Positions 62,356 to 64,000 of a stretch of DNA of 64,000 bases are shown piece by piece. The notes under the pieces are model-generated. The model saw only the letters and a list, made by a program, of their open reading frames with translations. It ran no database searches and was not told the DNA's origin. A program made the translations under genes and the position numbers. The DNA lies in assembly GCA_035536185.1 (NCBI GenBank), contig DATLOM010000021.1, forward strand, positions 98,709 through 162,708, read 5' to 3'. Source of the stretch: GCA-2861595 sp035536185. GTDB lineage: Bacteria; Actinomycetota; Acidimicrobiia; Acidimicrobiales; GCA-2861595. Positions within the stretch are counted from its first letter, which is position 1; each line of letters opens with the position of its first letter.

Positions 62356-63497
62356 GGGTCTGCGTGATCGGCGGCGGTGGGCGGGAGCATGCCCTGCGCC
62401 ATGTCCTGAGCCGTACGGCCGAGGTGGTCGAGCACGACGCAGACCTCTACGTCATCGGCCCCGAGGCGCCACTGGTGGACGGGCTGGCCGACCGCCTGCG
62501 GGGTCAGGGAAAGCTGGTCTTCGGACCAGGGGCCGACGGTGCCCGGTTGGAGGGATCGAAGGCGTGGATGAAGGAGGTTCTGGCTTCCGCCGGCGTGCCC
62601 ACGGCCCGCTACGGCGTCTTCACCGATATCGATCCTGCCGTGGAGTTCCTCAAGTCCCTGCCGGGGTTGTACGTGGTGAAGACCGACGGCCTGGCCGCCG
62701 GCAAGGGTGTTCTCGTCACCGAGTCGCTCGCTGATGCTGCCGAGGATGTCCGGGCCAAGCTGTCGGGCACGGCCTTCGGTCCTGCCGGTCGCACCGTGGT
62801 GATCGAGGAGGGCCTCACCGGCGGCGAGCTGTCCGTGCTGGCGGTGTGTGACGGGGAGCGGGGGGCCGTGCTGCCCACGGCGCGCGATTTCAAGCGGGCC
62901 GGCGACGGCGACACCGGCCCCAACACCGGCGGCATGGGGGCGTACTCCCCGGTGCCGGACGCCGCCGGGCTGTCCTTCGACGACATCATCGACCGCACGC
63001 TGGCCGAGCTGCGCCGGCGGGAGATCGAGTACCGCGGCGTGCTCTACGCCGGGCTCATGCTCACGCCCGACGGCGTGAAGGTGCTGGAGTACAACGTGCG
63101 CTTCGGCGACCCCGAGGCCCAGGTCGTTCTGCCCCGCTACCGCGGTGATCTCGCGGGCCTGCTCGCCGAGGCCGCGGCCGGGCGGCTGCGGTCTGAGCCG
63201 GCGGCGGTGGACGACGCCTGCGTGTGCGTGGTGCTGGCCGCGGCCGGCTATCCGGCGGCGCCGAGGTCCGGCGACGTCGTCAGCGGTGTGGAGGAGGCCC
63301 GGGAGGTGGAGGGCACGTTGGTCTTCGAGGCCGGTGTGAGCCGGGACGGCGACGGGAACCTGGTGACGACCGCCGGCCGGGTCCTCGATGTGTGCGCCCT
63401 CGGGGAGACGGTCGCCGAAGCCCGGCGCCGGGCCTACGAGGCGGCCGGCTGCATCAAGTTCGCCGGCATGCAGTACCGCTCGGACATCGCGGCATGA
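62352..63497 (+). CDS. purD: Phosphoribosylamine-glycine ligase with shortened N-terminal domain
   Basis: PurD ligates glycine to phosphoribosylamine in purine synthesis. The 381 residues begin MRVCVIGGGGREHALRHVLS and soon reach DADLYVIGPEAPLVDGLAD. Usual PurD (about 420-430 residues) has some 35-40 residues between these motifs, including APGNxG, which is absent here. The ATP-grasp parts are intact: KTDGLAAGKGVLV, GPNTGGMGAYSPVP and EYNVRFGDPEAQVVL. The ATG overlaps the purA stop. Confidence 0.9.
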   Translation: MRVCVIGGGGREHALRHVLSRTAEVVEHDADLYVIGPEAPLVDGLADRLRGQGKLVFGPGADGARLEGSKAWMKEVLASAGVPTARYGVFTDIDPAVEFLKSLPGLYVVKTDGLAAGKGVLVTESLADAAEDVRAKLSGTAFGPAGRTVVIEEGLTGGELSVLAVCDGERGAVLPTARDFKRAGDGDTGPNTGGMGAYSPVPDAAGLSFDDIIDRTLAELRRREIEYRGVLYAGLMLTPDGVKVLEYNVRFGDPEAQVVLPRYRGDLAGLLAEAAAGRLRSEPAAVDDACVCVVLAAAGYPAAPRSGDVVSGVEEAREVEGTLVFEAGVSRDGDGNLVTTAGRVLDVCALGETVAEARRRAYEAAGCIKFAGMQYRSDIAA

Positions 63498-63940
63498 AGG
63501 TCGCCGTGCTGATGGGCTCGCCCAACGACAAGGACAAGATGAAGGGTGCCGGCGAGATGCTGGCCCGCTTCGGCATCGAGGTCGACGAGCGGGTGATGTC
63601 GGCCCACCGCACGCCTACGGAGGTCGCGGAGTTCGCCAGCCGGGCCCGCGAAGAGGGCTACGCCGCGCTGATCTGCGGCGCCGGCATGGCCGCCCACCTG
63701 GCCGGCGTGGTGGCCGCCCACACCACTCTCCCGGTCATAGGCGTCCCGCTGTCGGGCGGCGCCTTGAACGGCGTCGACGCCCTCTATGCCACCGTGCAGA
63801 TGCCCAAGGGCATCCCGGTGGCCACCGTCGCCGTCGACGGATCGGCCAACGCCGGCATCCTCGTGGCCGAGATGCTTTCCATCACCGACGCCGGCTTGGC
63901 CGATCGACTGGCCGAGTTCCGCGCCGGCGGCGCCCGATGA
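63494..63940 (+). CDS. purE: N5-carboxyaminoimidazole ribonucleotide mutase
   Basis: PurE rearranges N5-CAIR to CAIR in purine synthesis. The 148 residues start MKVAVLMGSPNDKDKMKGAG and continue VMSAHRTPTEVAEFA, with GAGMAAHLAGVVAAHTTLPV, the family's substrate-binding signature (SDxxxM is NDKDKM here). The ATG overlaps the purD stop (ATGA), so purA-purD-purE are coupled. No purK is visible before the window ends. Confidence 0.95.
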   Translation: MKVAVLMGSPNDKDKMKGAGEMLARFGIEVDERVMSAHRTPTEVAEFASRAREEGYAALICGAGMAAHLAGVVAAHTTLPVIGVPLSGGALNGVDALYATVQMPKGIPVATVAVDGSANAGILVAEMLSITDAGLADRLAEFRAGGAR

Positions 63941-63953
63941 CCTCCTCCTTGGC

Positions 63954-64000
63954 GTTGCGAGTACATAGGGGGCGGAATCCGCCCCCTATGTACTCGCAAC
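63954..64000. repeat. Perfect 47-base palindrome at the window edge
   Basis: Two 23-base arms (63954-63976 and 63978-64000) are exact reverse complements around a single A at 63977, starting GTTGCGAGTACATAGG. It begins 13 bases after the purE stop and ends exactly at the last base, so it may extend further. It could be a strong terminator-like hairpin, a repeat element, or a fold-back artefact at a contig end. Confidence 0.85.

Overview
This window is a dense, high-GC bacterial chromosome segment around the replication-origin gene cluster. Gene content and order point to an actinobacterium, most likely of the class Acidimicrobiia. From memory, the order matches both flanks of the mycobacterial origin (recF-dnaN-dnaA, rpmH-rnpA-yidD-yidC-jag-rsmG-parA-parB, cwlM-trxA-trxB-sigM-murJ, ino1-padR-DUF5318-ponA, rpsF-ssb-rpsR-rplI-dnaB). 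The exported repeat protein at 42243-43598 has YW..SDGG-type repeats that I associate with Acidimicrobiia. Many genes start with GTG or TTG and overlap the previous gene by 4 bases. No rRNA, CRISPR array or insertion sequence was seen.

Layout. 1-9.6 kb: the origin region, with recF (cut by the window edge), dnaN and dnaA on the minus strand, then the rpmH-to-parB series on the plus strand with three parS-like sites. 9.7-21.3 kb: a mostly minus-strand envelope and redox block with CwlM-like amidase homologue, thioredoxin and thioredoxin reductase, an ECF sigma/anti-sigma pair, a receptor Ser/Thr kinase, DegV, MurJ lipid II flippase, a large secreted DUF6049-like protein and a GNAT acetyltransferase. 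21.4-28.9 kb: PilT-like ATPase, CCA-adding enzyme, methyltransferase, inositol-phosphate synthase with its PadR regulator, DUF5318 and two unknown membrane proteins. 28.9-38.5 kb: class A PBP, PanB, DUF192, rpsF-ssb-rpsR-rplI, and DnaB interrupted by a 440-residue homing-endonuclease intein. 38.6-43.6 kb: a SpoIIE-type phosphatase, then a tightly overlapping six-gene set resembling methylamine-dehydrogenase (Mau) maturation genes. It ends in a Tat-exported, 26-cysteine MauA-like domain fused to a repeat propeller. This is the best candidate for an undescribed system in the window.

43.5-47.2 kb: an accessory islet of visibly lower GC, abutting tRNA-Gly(CCC). It holds an orphan DNA methyltransferase with a frameshifted tail, two DUF433/PIN-like toxin-antitoxin pairs (one toxin lacks a normal start codon) and a TIR-domain remnant. 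47.3-54.4 kb: an orphan winged-helix regulator, phosphoglycerate mutase, an M14 carboxypeptidase, then dnaK-grpE-dnaJ-hspR. 54.5-58.4 kb: three exported proteins, two with LPxTG-like sorting signals and one a caspase-like protease with an EF-hand loop. 58.5-64 kb: clpB and purA-purD-purE, ending in a perfect 47-base palindrome at the window edge.

How the parts work together. HspR, encoded in the dnaK operon, probably represses both dnaK and clpB through matching HAIR operators that overlap the -35 box. The envelope block joins a kinase, a flippase, CwlM and a PBP, all factors of peptidoglycan synthesis in actinobacteria. ParA, ParB and the parS sites form the chromosome-segregation system. 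Functions rest on motifs and remembered family features; no database search was run.
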